Of a stretch of DNA of 63,474 nucleotides, positions 35,770-43,728 are shown piece by piece; within the stretch, counting starts at the first letter, position 1, and each line of letters opens with the position of its first letter. The notes under the pieces were generated by a model, which saw only the letters and a list, made by a program, of their open reading frames with translations, was not told the origin of the DNA and did no database searches. The position numbers and the translations under genes were made by a program. Origin of the DNA: Hyphomonas sp. (lineage in GTDB: Bacteria; Pseudomonadota; Alphaproteobacteria; Caulobacterales; Hyphomonadaceae); the NCBI GenBank assembly GCA_002700305.1, contig PACZ01000005.1:1-63474 (forward strand), in the 5' to 3' direction.

Positions 35770-36252
35770 TTACCAGAGCGGGCGGTCGGGGGAGGCGGAC
35801 CCGGCCAGCTTTTCCATGAGGCGGGTCAGTTCCACGCGTTCGTCCGGTGTGAGGACCGCTTCGAGCGCTTGTTCCTCGGCAATCGCCATCGGCACGATCT
35901 CGTCATACACGGACGTGCCCGCTGGCGTGAGGTACAGTTTGGACCGGCGGCCATCCTCTTCAGAGGATTTGCGTTCCAGATATCCGACTTCGATCAGACC
36001 GGCGACGGCGCGGCTGACGGCAACCTTGTCCATCGCCGTGCGCTGGCCGATCTCGGTTGCGCTGATGCCCGGCGCATCGCCTGTGACGGCCATGACGCGC
36101 CACTGCCAGATCGTCAGGCCGAATTCTCGATCATACAGCTCCGCAATGCGTCGCGAGATCGTGTTGGACAGGACGGACAGGCGGTAGGGAAGGAATTCGC
36201 GCAGGCGCAGCTGCGGTGTCCGGGAGGGTTCGGGCATGGCGGGTCCATTCAT
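35770..36252 (-). CDS. MarR family regulator of the hppD cluster
   Basis: 160-residue MarR-type winged helix protein. The DNA-binding helices are SATEIGQRTAMDKVAVSRAV and the wing ERKSSEEDGRRSKLYLT. It is divergent from hppD across 70 bp that contain a near-perfect 18-bp palindrome, as with HmgR/HpaR regulators of aromatic degradation. Homogentisate or 4-hydroxyphenylpyruvate is the likely inducer by analogy. Two starts are possible (36252 or 36237); the longer one has AAGG ahead of it. Confidence 0.9.
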   Translation of the reverse strand: MNGPAMPEPSRTPQLRLREFLPYRLSVLSNTISRRIAELYDREFGLTIWQWRVMAVTGDAPGISATEIGQRTAMDKVAVSRAVAGLIEVGYLERKSSEEDGRRSKLYLTPAGTSVYDEIVPMAIAEEQALEAVLTPDERVELTRLMEKLAGSASPDRPLW

Positions 36253-36273
36253 ACTTGCCTTGCGGCGAGCAAT

Positions 36274-36291
36274 TAGTTACATATGAAACTA
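36274..36291. promoter_or_regulatory. MarR operator before hppD
   Basis: TAGTTACATATGAAACTA is an 18-bp palindrome with one mismatched pair, centred on CATATG, and lies in the AT-rich divergent promoter region. Size and symmetry fit a MarR dimer site. TATAAT at 36290-36295 overlaps its right edge and could be the hppD -10 element. Confidence 0.75.
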
Positions 36292-36322
36292 TAATTTTGA
36301 TCGCAATAGGGAGAGAGAACCC

Positions 36323-37414
36323 ATGGCAGACCTGTTTGACAACCCTGCAGGCCTCGACGGTTTCGAATTCATTGAATTTTCCGCGCCTGAAAAAGGCGTG
36401 CTGGAGCCGGTTTTCGAGACGATGGGCTTCACCAAGGTTGCCCGGCACCGCTCGAAGGATGTCGAGCTCTGGCGCCAGGGCGGCATCAACCTGATTACCA
36501 ATTACGAGCCGAAATCGGCGGCCTGGTATTTCTCGCGCGAACATGGGCCTTCGGCCTGTGGCATGGGCTTCCGCGTGCGCGATGCCCGCAAGGCCTATGC
36601 GCACCTGCTGGAGCAGGGCGCAGAGCCGGTGCATGTTGAGACCGGTCCGATGGAACTGCACATCCCCGGCATCCGCGGCATCGGCAACTCGATCATTTAT
36701 CTGATCGACCGTTATGGCGACGATCTCGACATCTATGACATCGACTTCGAATACCTGCCGGACGTCGAGAAACACCCCGTTGGAGCTGGCTTCCAGCTGA
36801 TCGACCACCTGACGCACAATGTTTATGGCGGCCGGATGAAGTATTGGGCGGACTTCTACGAGAAGCTCTTCAACTTCCAGGAAATCCGCTATTTCGACAT
36901 CAAGGGCGAATATACGGGCCTGACCTCCAAGGCGCTGACGGCGCCGGACGGCAAGATCCGCATTCCGCTGAACGAAGAGGGCAAGGGCGGCGGTGGCCAG
37001 ATCGAGGAATTCCTGCGCGAGTTCAACGGCGAAGGCATCCAGCACATCGCCCTCATCTGCGACGATCTCTATGCCTGCTATGACAGCCTGAAACAAAAGG
37101 GTGTGCCCTTCATGACGGCGCCGCCGGCAGCTTATTACGAAATGCTGGACGAGCGTCTGCCGGGCCATGGCGAAGACGTTGAAGGGCTGAAATCCCGCGG
37201 CCTGCTGCTGGACGGCACTACCGAAGGCGGCCAGCCGCGCCTCCTGCTTCAGATCTTCGCTCAGGCCCAGATCGGCCCGGTCTTCTTCGAGTTCATCCAA
37301 CGCAAGGGTGACTACAAGGAAGGCTTCGGCGAAGGCAACTTCAAGGCCTTGTTCGAATCCATGGAACGTGACCAGATCCAGCGAGGTGCTTTGAAGGTCG
37401 AAGAGGACGCATGA
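36323..37414 (+). CDS. hppD: 4-hydroxyphenylpyruvate dioxygenase
   Basis: Fe(II) enzyme that turns 4-hydroxyphenylpyruvate into homogentisate in tyrosine catabolism. The 363 residues form two VOC-type halves. The iron ligands are H162 (in [14 protein letters not shown]), H241 (in [13 protein letters not shown]) and E323 (in [13 protein letters not shown]). The C-terminal [15 protein letters not shown] helix that gates the active site is present. It is the first gene of the cluster controlled by the divergent MarR; its stop overlaps the next small gene by four bases. Confidence 0.97.
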   Translation: MADLFDNPAGLDGFEFIEFSAPEKGVLEPVFETMGFTKVARHRSKDVELWRQGGINLITNYEPKSAAWYFSREHGPSACGMGFRVRDARKAYAHLLEQGAEPVHVETGPMELHIPGIRGIGNSIIYLIDRYGDDLDIYDIDFEYLPDVEKHPVGAGFQLIDHLTHNVYGGRMKYWADFYEKLFNFQEIRYFDIKGEYTGLTSKALTAPDGKIRIPLNEEGKGGGGQIEEFLREFNGEGIQHIALICDDLYACYDSLKQKGVPFMTAPPAAYYEMLDERLPGHGEDVEGLKSRGLLLDGTTEGGQPRLLLQIFAQAQIGPVFFEFIQRKGDYKEGFGEGNFKALFESMERDQIQRGALKVEEDA

Positions 37415-37650
37415 GCGACGACAATCCCAAATGGTCGAGCACGATGATGTCGGTGGGCGCTACTTTGGGTGCCATTATAGGATATGTCCTGTTCACCAAT
37501 TTGCTGGAAGTGCCAGAAGCTGATCCGGGAGAGGTTTTCGGCAGAACAACAGCTGGGACCATAATCGGAATTCTATTGGGTACTCCTTTGGGAGGTGCCA
37601 TTGGTTTCGGGTTCGGTAAGGTGTTGGAGAAACTCAACATCAAACATTGA
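37411..37650 (+). CDS. Tiny glycine-rich membrane protein
   Basis: 79 residues with two hydrophobic helices, [20 protein letters not shown] and [20 protein letters not shown], both with small-residue GxxxG spacing. No family recognised. Its ATG overlaps the hppD stop, so it is translated with hppD. Codon use is AT-richer than its neighbours (ATA, TTG, TCT, ATT), which hints at a recent or weakly expressed gene. Confidence 0.65.
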   Translation: MSDDNPKWSSTMMSVGATLGAIIGYVLFTNLLEVPEADPGEVFGRTTAGTIIGILLGTPLGGAIGFGFGKVLEKLNIKH

Positions 37651-37657
37651 GACTGCG

Positions 37658-37870
37658 ATGAACCAGGAAAAGAAAAAAGTTGAACTGTCCCCGGTCGGCG
37701 AAGGCCTGATCGGGGCCGTTGCCGGCACCGTGGTTGGCGTCATCCTGTGGCGCATCGGGGTGATTTCCGCCTCGGCCATTCCGGGCGTCACGCTCGGCCT
37801 CGGGATCGGCAGCTGGTTCAACGCCTGGCGGCGCGCAAAGAACGCCGCAAAAGACAAGGGAGAGACCTAG
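37658..37870 (+). CDS. Tiny membrane protein
   Basis: 70 residues starting MNQEKKKVELSPVGEGLIGA. A short charged N-terminus precedes one or two hydrophobic helices (GLIGAVAGTVVGVILWRIGV, then ASAIPGVTLGLGIGSWF) and a basic tail WRRAKNAAKDKGET. Like the preceding gene it is Gly-rich, so the two may be distant paralogues or partners. The stop abuts the next start with no gap, so it belongs to the hppD operon. Function unknown. Confidence 0.65.
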   Translation: MNQEKKKVELSPVGEGLIGAVAGTVVGVILWRIGVISASAIPGVTLGLGIGSWFNAWRRAKNAAKDKGET

Positions 37871-38422
37871 ATGACATCACCCGCACACCTGAAAGGCGTC
37901 CACCACGTCGCCTATCGCTGCAAGGACGCCAAGGAAACGGTCGAGTTCTATCGCGATGCGCTCGGCATGGATTTCCAGCTTGCGATCGCTGAGGACCATG
38001 TGCCCTCGACCGGCGCCTATGATCCGTACATGCACATTTTTCTCGATGCCGGAAACGGCAATGTGCTCGCCTTCTTCGAACTGCCTGAGCAGCCGGACAT
38101 GGGCCGCGACGAGAACACGCCTGTCTGGGTGCAGCATATCGCCTTCCGCGTCGGCTCGCTGGAAGAGCTGATGGAGACCAAGGCGCACCTTGAAGGCATG
38201 GGGCTGGACGTGCTCGGCCCCACCCATCACGGCATCTTCAAGTCGATCTATTTCTTCGACCCCAACGGCCACCGCATTGAGCTTGCCGCCGATATCGGCA
38301 CGCCGGAACAGATGAAACAGCTGAAAGACGTGGCCGAACCGATGATCGAGGAATGGAGCGCCACCAAGAAAGCCCCGCGCCACGCCGCCTGGCTGCACGA
38401 GAAAATCGCGGACGAAAGCTGA
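37871..38422 (+). CDS. Single-domain VOC family protein (glyoxalase/dioxygenase-like)
   Basis: 183-residue vicinal-oxygen-chelate metalloprotein. Two beta-alpha-beta-beta-beta halves supply ligands at H12 (GVHHVAY), E70 (LAFFELPE), H89 (WVQHIAF) and E137 (HRIELAA). The four-ligand set is closer to glyoxalase I or methylmalonyl-CoA epimerase; extradiol dioxygenases use only His-His-Glu. It sits directly in the hppD operon with no gap from the preceding gene. A role on a tyrosine-pathway intermediate or on a toxic aldehyde side product is plausible. Its reaction cannot be assigned. Confidence 0.85.
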   Translation: MTSPAHLKGVHHVAYRCKDAKETVEFYRDALGMDFQLAIAEDHVPSTGAYDPYMHIFLDAGNGNVLAFFELPEQPDMGRDENTPVWVQHIAFRVGSLEELMETKAHLEGMGLDVLGPTHHGIFKSIYFFDPNGHRIELAADIGTPEQMKQLKDVAEPMIEEWSATKKAPRHAAWLHEKIADES

Positions 38423-38480
38423 TGCTTTCCTGTCACGAGCAGTCGCGTTAGCACTGTCGGTGTGGAGGACGATCAGACTT

Positions 38481-39605
38481 ATGCAGAAATACATATTGGG
38501 CGCTGCGTGCGCTTTAATCCTGGCGCCGTCGGCTGTTGCAGACAGGCTCGTTACGGACATCTCTGACAATCGCGCATTGTCTCACGTTGAGGAATTCCAC
38601 TGGTTCGGTGGAGAAAATGATTTCAGCGCAGGCATCAGCTTTGCGGATTTCGATGGCGACGGTGATCTCGATATTGCCAATGTAAATGGCCGCCACTGGC
38701 CGGTCGCCGACCTGCTGTTGCTGAACAATGGCAAGGGCCGTTTTCCAATGGCCGCCGAGATCGGAGATTGGCGCACAACCGGCTATGGCGGATGCCCGGC
38801 CGATATCGACAATGATGGTGACATGGACCTGCTGGTGCCGCGCGACTGGCTCGCTGTCGGCATCTTTCAAAATGACGGTGCTGGCCACTTGTCTGAAGCC
38901 GGGACAATTGGTGCCGCAGGTCACGCCCGCAGCCGCGCCACACCTGACCTGAACAATGATGGCGTCGCAGACCTTGTCATCGCAGACCGGGGGGGCGCCT
39001 CCTTTTACGCTTACGGCCCATTGGCGCCCGGTGTTGAAACGCATCCCCTGACAGATGTGGCGGCCGTTGGCGTTGCGACCGGAGACCTGAATGGTGACGG
39101 GAAGAGCGATATTGTGCTCGCCATGCGCGGTGATGCAACACTGGCTGTCCTGTTTGCGGAAGAGACCGGCTATGCCGACCCGGTCTTGCTGGGCCGTGAC
39201 GACCTCCAATCGCGTTCCGTCGCCATTGCAGACTGGGACGGAGATGGCGATCTGGACCTTGTCACAGCCGTCCTGACCGGTTCCAATCAGGTCTATCTCA
39301 ATAATGACGGAGATTTTGACCGGGCCGTGATTATCGGGCCGCCAAGTGAGATATCGGCTGGCGTTCGGGTTACTGACCTGGACGGCGACGGACGTCCGGA
39401 CGCGGTTTTCGCGAATGAAGGTCAGAACTCGGTTATGATGAATGGTATCGGCGGCGCCCGGCGGATTTTACTGCCCGGCGAGAATGACACCTACGACCTC
39501 GACGTCGGAGACCTCAATGGTGACGGCATGCCGGATATCGGCTTTGCCAATTCCGACGCCCCCAACACGCTCTTTTTTCTTATCCCCACCGGAGACCCGG
39601 AATGA
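38481..39605 (+). CDS. Secreted FG-GAP/VCBS repeat protein
   Basis: 374-residue exported protein with a clear signal peptide (MQKYILGAACALILAPSAVA, cleavage after about residue 20). At least seven D-x-D-x-D-G-x-x-D calcium loops are seen (DFDGDGDLD, DIDNDGDMD, DLNNDGVAD, DLNGDGKSD, DWDGDGDLD, DLDGDGRPD, DLNGDGMPD) at about 45-60 residue spacing, as in a seven-bladed beta-propeller. No enzyme domain. It lies between the VOC and FAH genes and overlaps the FAH start by four bases. GC content and codon use are a little lower than its neighbours. Confidence 0.88.
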   Translation: MQKYILGAACALILAPSAVADRLVTDISDNRALSHVEEFHWFGGENDFSAGISFADFDGDGDLDIANVNGRHWPVADLLLLNNGKGRFPMAAEIGDWRTTGYGGCPADIDNDGDMDLLVPRDWLAVGIFQNDGAGHLSEAGTIGAAGHARSRATPDLNNDGVADLVIADRGGASFYAYGPLAPGVETHPLTDVAAVGVATGDLNGDGKSDIVLAMRGDATLAVLFAEETGYADPVLLGRDDLQSRSVAIADWDGDGDLDLVTAVLTGSNQVYLNNDGDFDRAVIIGPPSEISAGVRVTDLDGDGRPDAVFANEGQNSVMMNGIGGARRILLPGENDTYDLDVGDLNGDGMPDIGFANSDAPNTLFFLIPTGDPE

Positions 39606-40612
39606 AACTCGCTACTCTCAAAAATGGTGCCCGTGATGGCCGTCTTGTTGTCGTCTCGAAAGACCTGACACGCGCCACGGATGCCGCCTCGATTGCGCCG
39701 ACGCTGCAAGCTGCGCTGGATGACTGGGAACATATGGCCCCGCGCCTCCAGCTGCTGGCCGAGCAGGTGGAGCTGGGCAGCGTGCCGACGTTCCGTTTCC
39801 ACGAGCATGACTGTGAAAGCCCGCTGCCGCGTGCTTATCAGTGGGCGGACGGCTCGGCCTATATCAACCATGTGGAGCTGGTCCGGAAGGCGCGCGGCGC
39901 CGAAGTGCCGGAAAGCTTCTATGACGATCCGCTGATGTATCAGGGTGGGTCCGATGCCTTCCTCGGCCCCCGCGATGCGATCCCGCTCGGCGATGTCGCC
40001 TGGGGTTGTGACATGGAAGGGGAGGTCGCGGTCATCACGGATGACGTGCCCATGGGCGTGTCCGAGGCGGATGCGGCCAGCCACATCAAGCTGGTCATGC
40101 TGTGCAATGACGTGTCGCTGCGCGGGCTAATCCCCGGCGAACTCGCCAAGGGCTTCGGTTTCTTCCAGTCCAAGCCGCCGAGCGCTTTCACGCCTGTCGC
40201 CGTGACGCCGGACGAATTGGCCGACGCCTGGAAAGACAGCGTCATCCACCTGCCGCTGCATGTGGACTATAACGGTCAGCCATTCGGCCGCGCCAATGCG
40301 GGCGTCGATGCCACATTCAGCCTCGCGCGCCTCGTGGCCCACGCTGCAAAGACCCGTCCGCTCACCGCCGGTACAGTGATCGGTTCCGGCACGGTCTCCA
40401 ACAAGGATGCCGATGGCGGGGCGGGTAAGCCGGTCAGCGAAGGCGGGCTCGGCTATTCCTGCATCGCCGAGATCCGGATGATCGAGACGATCGCCGACGG
40501 CGCGCCGAAAACCCCCTTCATGAAGCCCGGCGATACGGTGCGCATGGAGATGTTGGACAAGGCCGGGCATTCCATCTTCGGGGCCATCGAGCAGACCGTG
40601 GAATCCGTGTGA
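39602..40612 (+). CDS. Fumarylacetoacetate hydrolase family protein
   Basis: 336 residues with an N-terminal SH3-like region and the FAH catalytic domain. Metal-binding acids are in WGCDMEGEVAVIT (D-x-E-x-E) and the flanking LCNDVSLRG. The KGFGFFQSKPPSAFTP block and GTVIGSGTVSNKDADGG are family typical. In the context of hppD it most likely splits fumarylacetoacetate to fumarate and acetoacetate; other FAH-family reactions remain possible. It overlaps the FG-GAP gene and is followed by CoA-transferase genes that would use acetoacetate. Confidence 0.88.
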   Translation: MKLATLKNGARDGRLVVVSKDLTRATDAASIAPTLQAALDDWEHMAPRLQLLAEQVELGSVPTFRFHEHDCESPLPRAYQWADGSAYINHVELVRKARGAEVPESFYDDPLMYQGGSDAFLGPRDAIPLGDVAWGCDMEGEVAVITDDVPMGVSEADAASHIKLVMLCNDVSLRGLIPGELAKGFGFFQSKPPSAFTPVAVTPDELADAWKDSVIHLPLHVDYNGQPFGRANAGVDATFSLARLVAHAAKTRPLTAGTVIGSGTVSNKDADGGAGKPVSEGGLGYSCIAEIRMIETIADGAPKTPFMKPGDTVRMEMLDKAGHSIFGAIEQTVESV

Positions 40613-40640
40613 CCCGGCTTGTTTTCCCGGCGGGCTTGTG

Positions 40641-40662
40641 TTTCAACGCTTGTTGAAATTTT
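40641..40662 (+). terminator. Possible weak terminator or operator hairpin
   Basis: TTTCAAC (40641-40647) pairs with GTTGAAA (40652-40658) over a four-base loop, followed by TTTT. It sits in the 162-bp gap between the FAH gene and the CoA-transferase genes. The stem is short and AT-rich, so it may instead be a protein-binding dyad. Confidence 0.4.
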
Positions 40663-40774
40663 GGCGGCGCGAGACGGTTCAGCCGGCCGGAAAGTGTGAT
40701 ACGAGACAAGAAAGCGCGCCCGGGCGGGCCCTGCCTGCCTGAGCGCCCAATTCAGGGAGCGACAGGACCTGTCC

Positions 40775-41482
40775 ATGTCTAGCAAGGTCTACAATTCTGC
40801 GAAGGAAGCCCTTGAGGGCCTGACCTTCGACGGCATGACCGTGATGGCCGGGGGCTTCGGCCTGTGCGGCATTCCGGAAAATCTCATCCTCGCCCTGCGC
40901 GAAAGCGGCGTGAAGGACATCACGGCGATTTCGAACAATGCAGGCGTCGACGATTTCGGCCTCGGCCTGCTGCTGCAGACGCGCCAGATCAAGAAGATGA
41001 TCTCGTCCTATGTCGGCGAGAACAAGGAGTTCGAGCGCCAGTATCTCTCCGGCGAACTGGAGCTGGAGTTCAACCCGCAGGGCACGCTGGCAGAGCGTTG
41101 CCGGGCAGGGGGCGCGGGCATTCCGGGCTTCTACACCAAGACCGGCGTCGGCACGATCATCGCCGAGGGCAAGGAACACCGCGACTTCAACGGCGAGACC
41201 TACATCCTCGAAACGGGCCTCGTGTCAGACCTTTCCATCGTGAAGGCCGAAAAGGCCGACACGCAGGGCAATCTCGTCTTCAACGAGACGGCCCGCAACT
41301 TCAACCCACCCATGGCGATGGCCGGCAAGGTCACCGTGGCTGAAGTGGAAGAAATCGTGCCGACCGGCGATCTCGACCCGGACGAAATCCACCTGCCGGG
41401 CATCTTCGTGCAGCGCATCGTGAAGGGCACTTTCGAGAAGCGAATTGAACAACGCACCGTGCGCAAGCGGGAGGCTTACTGA
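40775..41482 (+). CDS. scoA: Succinyl-CoA:3-ketoacid CoA-transferase subunit A
   Basis: Alpha subunit of a heteromeric 3-oxoacid CoA-transferase that makes acetoacetyl-CoA from acetoacetate, 235 residues. Family marks are [15 protein letters not shown] near residue 22, [20 protein letters not shown] and [20 protein letters not shown]. It shares one base with the subunit B gene. Downstream of FAH it supplies the last step of tyrosine breakdown, though it can also serve general ketone-body use. Confidence 0.94.
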   Translation: MSSKVYNSAKEALEGLTFDGMTVMAGGFGLCGIPENLILALRESGVKDITAISNNAGVDDFGLGLLLQTRQIKKMISSYVGENKEFERQYLSGELELEFNPQGTLAERCRAGGAGIPGFYTKTGVGTIIAEGKEHRDFNGETYILETGLVSDLSIVKAEKADTQGNLVFNETARNFNPPMAMAGKVTVAEVEEIVPTGDLDPDEIHLPGIFVQRIVKGTFEKRIEQRTVRKREAY

Positions 41483-42111
41483 TGCCCTGGACACGCGATG
41501 AAATGGCGGCGCGCGCCGCAAAGGAACTGCACGACGGCTTCTATGTGAACCTTGGCATCGGTATTCCGACGCTGGTGGCGAACCACATTCCGGACGACAT
41601 GGACGTGACGCTCCAGTCCGAGAACGGCATGCTGGGCATGGGCCCGTTCCCGTTCGAGGGCGAGGAAGACGCAGACCTGATCAATGCCGGCAAGCAGACG
41701 ATCACGACGCTGCCGCGCACGAGCTTCTTCGACAGCGCGACCAGCTTCGCGATGATCCGCGGCGGCCACATCAACATCGCCATCCTCGGCGCGATGGAAG
41801 TGGCCGAGAATGGAGACATCGCCAACTGGATGATCCCCGGCAAGCTCGTGAAGGGCATGGGCGGGGCGATGGACCTCGTCGCCGGCGTGAAGCGCATTGT
41901 TGTGGTGATGGATCACTGCAACAAGAAGGGCGAGACGAAGGTGCTGAAGGAATGCACCCTGCCGCTCACCGGCAAGGGCGTGGTCAACCGCATCATCACC
42001 GACCTTTGTGTGTTCGACGTGGTCGAGGGCGGCCTGAAAATCGTTGAGCTCGCGCCCGGCGTGTCCCCGCAGGACGTCAAGGAAAACACCGAAGCGACCA
42101 TTGTCGGCTAA
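41482..42111 (+). CDS. scoB: Succinyl-CoA:3-ketoacid CoA-transferase subunit B
   Basis: Beta subunit, 209 residues, carrying the catalytic Glu (E47) in the class I signature [27 protein letters not shown] and [20 protein letters not shown] are typical. It starts on the last base of scoA, so subunits are made in equal amounts. It precedes the aromatic aminotransferase by 58 bases. Confidence 0.95.
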   Translation: MPWTRDEMAARAAKELHDGFYVNLGIGIPTLVANHIPDDMDVTLQSENGMLGMGPFPFEGEEDADLINAGKQTITTLPRTSFFDSATSFAMIRGGHINIAILGAMEVAENGDIANWMIPGKLVKGMGGAMDLVAGVKRIVVVMDHCNKKGETKVLKECTLPLTGKGVVNRIITDLCVFDVVEGGLKIVELAPGVSPQDVKENTEATIVG

Positions 42112-42137
42112 TACGTCTTGTCAGACGAGGAGGATTG

Positions 42138-42158
42138 AATCCGGACACGCTCCGGATT
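42138..42158 (+). other. Hairpin just before aminotransferase ribosome binding site
   Basis: AATCCGGA (42138-42145) and TCCGGATT (42151-42158) form an 8-bp perfect stem with a five-base loop. There is no T-run, so it is not an ordinary terminator. The next bases AGGG are the ribosome binding site of the aminotransferase gene. Confidence 0.5.
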
Positions 42159-42169
42159 AGGGCTGCGCC

Positions 42170-43366
42170 ATGACTTCTGCATTCTCTCCGCTATCGCCGC
42201 TTCCGCCGGACGCTCTGCTCGGCCTGATGACCGCTTTTCGTGAAGACGACCGGGCCGAGAAATTCGATCTGGGTGTCGGCGTCTACAAGGATGATGCGGG
42301 CAACACGCCCGTCATGTCGGCGGTGGCGAAAGCCGAGGCCCTGATGCTGCAGCGCCAGACGACGAAGGTCTATGAAGGCCCGCGTGGCAATGTCGATTTC
42401 TGTGCCGCGATCGAGGATTTTGTCTTCGGTGTGGATGCACCCGTCCGCAAGGAAGGGCGCACGCTGTCCTTCACTGCGCCGGGGGGCTGTGGTGCACTTT
42501 CGCTGGGCGTGGGCTTGATGCGCCGCCTTGGCGTGAAGAAGGTCTGGGTGTCAGACCCGACCTGGCCGAACCATCCGAAAGTCGTCCAGTCCGCGGGCCT
42601 CACGACTGACAGCTACCGGTACGCAGATCCGGATACTGGCACCGCAGACCGGGCCGGCATGCTGGAAGACCTGGCAAAGGCTGAGCGCGGCGACGGCGTG
42701 ATCGTGCAGGGGCCTTGCCACAACCCCACTGGCATCGATCTGACGCTGGAAGACTGGAGTGCCCTCGGCGCCTTCGTAAAAGAGCGCGGCCTGATCGTCA
42801 TGCTGGACGTTGCCTATCACGGCTTCGCGCATGGGCTCGACAAGGATATTGCAGGCGTGCGCGCCTTCATCGACGCAGCTGGCGAAGCGCTGATCTCCTA
42901 TTCCTGTTCCAAGAATTTCGGCCTCTACCGCGAGCGGGCCGGCTGTTTCCTCGCAGTCGGCGAGACGGCGGACGGCATCGCGGCGGCGACCACGCATGTG
43001 GCAGACATTTCCCGTGCGACCTGGTCCATGCCGCCGGCGCATGGCGCGGGTATCGTCGCCACCATCCTCGGTGATGCGGCCCTGCGCGCCGAATGGGAAG
43101 CAGAGCTGACATCGATGCGGGAGCGGATGATCTCGCTGCGCCAGGCCCTGTCTGGCGAGTTGGTGAAACGGACGGGCTCAAACCTGCTCGCCAGCCTCAC
43201 CACGCAGAACGGCATGTTCAGCCAGTTGCCGGTGACACCGGAAGGCGCCAAGGCCCTGCGTGAGGAAAGCGGCCTCTACATGCCGGGATCGGGACGGATC
43301 AATATTGCGGGTCTGAATCTGAAAGACATCCCGCGCGTCGCAGAGATCATCGCAACCGCGATCTAG
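42170..43366 (+). CDS. Aromatic amino acid aminotransferase
   Basis: Class I PLP aminotransferase of the aspartate/tyrosine type, 398 residues. KFDLGVGVYKDDAGNTPVMS and the ARG-like EGPRGNVDF are family N-terminal blocks. The PLP Lys is K248 in SCSKNFGLYRERAGC. The phosphate site SDPTWPNHP and the HNPTGID block are intact. In this cluster it would convert tyrosine to 4-hydroxyphenylpyruvate, feeding HppD. Aspartate or phenylalanine are alternative substrates. The gene is convergent with the DUF4260 gene, with a four-base overlap. Confidence 0.92.
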   Translation: MTSAFSPLSPLPPDALLGLMTAFREDDRAEKFDLGVGVYKDDAGNTPVMSAVAKAEALMLQRQTTKVYEGPRGNVDFCAAIEDFVFGVDAPVRKEGRTLSFTAPGGCGALSLGVGLMRRLGVKKVWVSDPTWPNHPKVVQSAGLTTDSYRYADPDTGTADRAGMLEDLAKAERGDGVIVQGPCHNPTGIDLTLEDWSALGAFVKERGLIVMLDVAYHGFAHGLDKDIAGVRAFIDAAGEALISYSCSKNFGLYRERAGCFLAVGETADGIAAATTHVADISRATWSMPPAHGAGIVATILGDAALRAEWEAELTSMRERMISLRQALSGELVKRTGSNLLASLTTQNGMFSQLPVTPEGAKALREESGLYMPGSGRINIAGLNLKDIPRVAEIIATAI

Positions 43367-43710
43367 ACCCTGTTGAGATGGGTGTCCTTGAAGCCTGACT
43401 CATATTTCAAGCCAAAGCCAAGCGCCCGGTCGATGCCGATATGGATCGTCCAGATCAGGGCCACCGGCAAAGCGATTGTGGGGGCGAGAAAGCTGAGGCA
43501 CAGCCAGAGCAGGCCGGGCAACAGATAGGTGTGCCCGAGATTGTAAAGACGTGCGCCCGATACCGGGCCCGCCAGATACCCGAGCATGGAGAGGTCGGGC
43601 ACCAGGATCAGGGCAGCGAACAAGATCCAGCTTGCCCCTAGATGGTGATATGCCCAGAGGCCCGCTGCTGCGACGGCGATGCCTTCGAAATGTAGCAGGA
43701 GTTTCGGCAT
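43363..43710 (-). CDS. DUF4260 family membrane protein
   Basis: 115-residue membrane protein with three or four helices. The pattern LLLHFEGIAVAAAGLWAYHH, PDLSMLGYLAGPVSGARLYN and HIGIDRALGFGLKYESGFKD matches the DUF4260 family of unknown function. It overlaps the aminotransferase gene tail to tail by four bases. Confidence 0.87.
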   Translation of the reverse strand: MPKLLLHFEGIAVAAAGLWAYHHLGASWILFAALILVPDLSMLGYLAGPVSGARLYNLGHTYLLPGLLWLCLSFLAPTIALPVALIWTIHIGIDRALGFGLKYESGFKDTHLNRV

Positions 43711-43728
43711 GCGGGGGATCGTCTGAAG

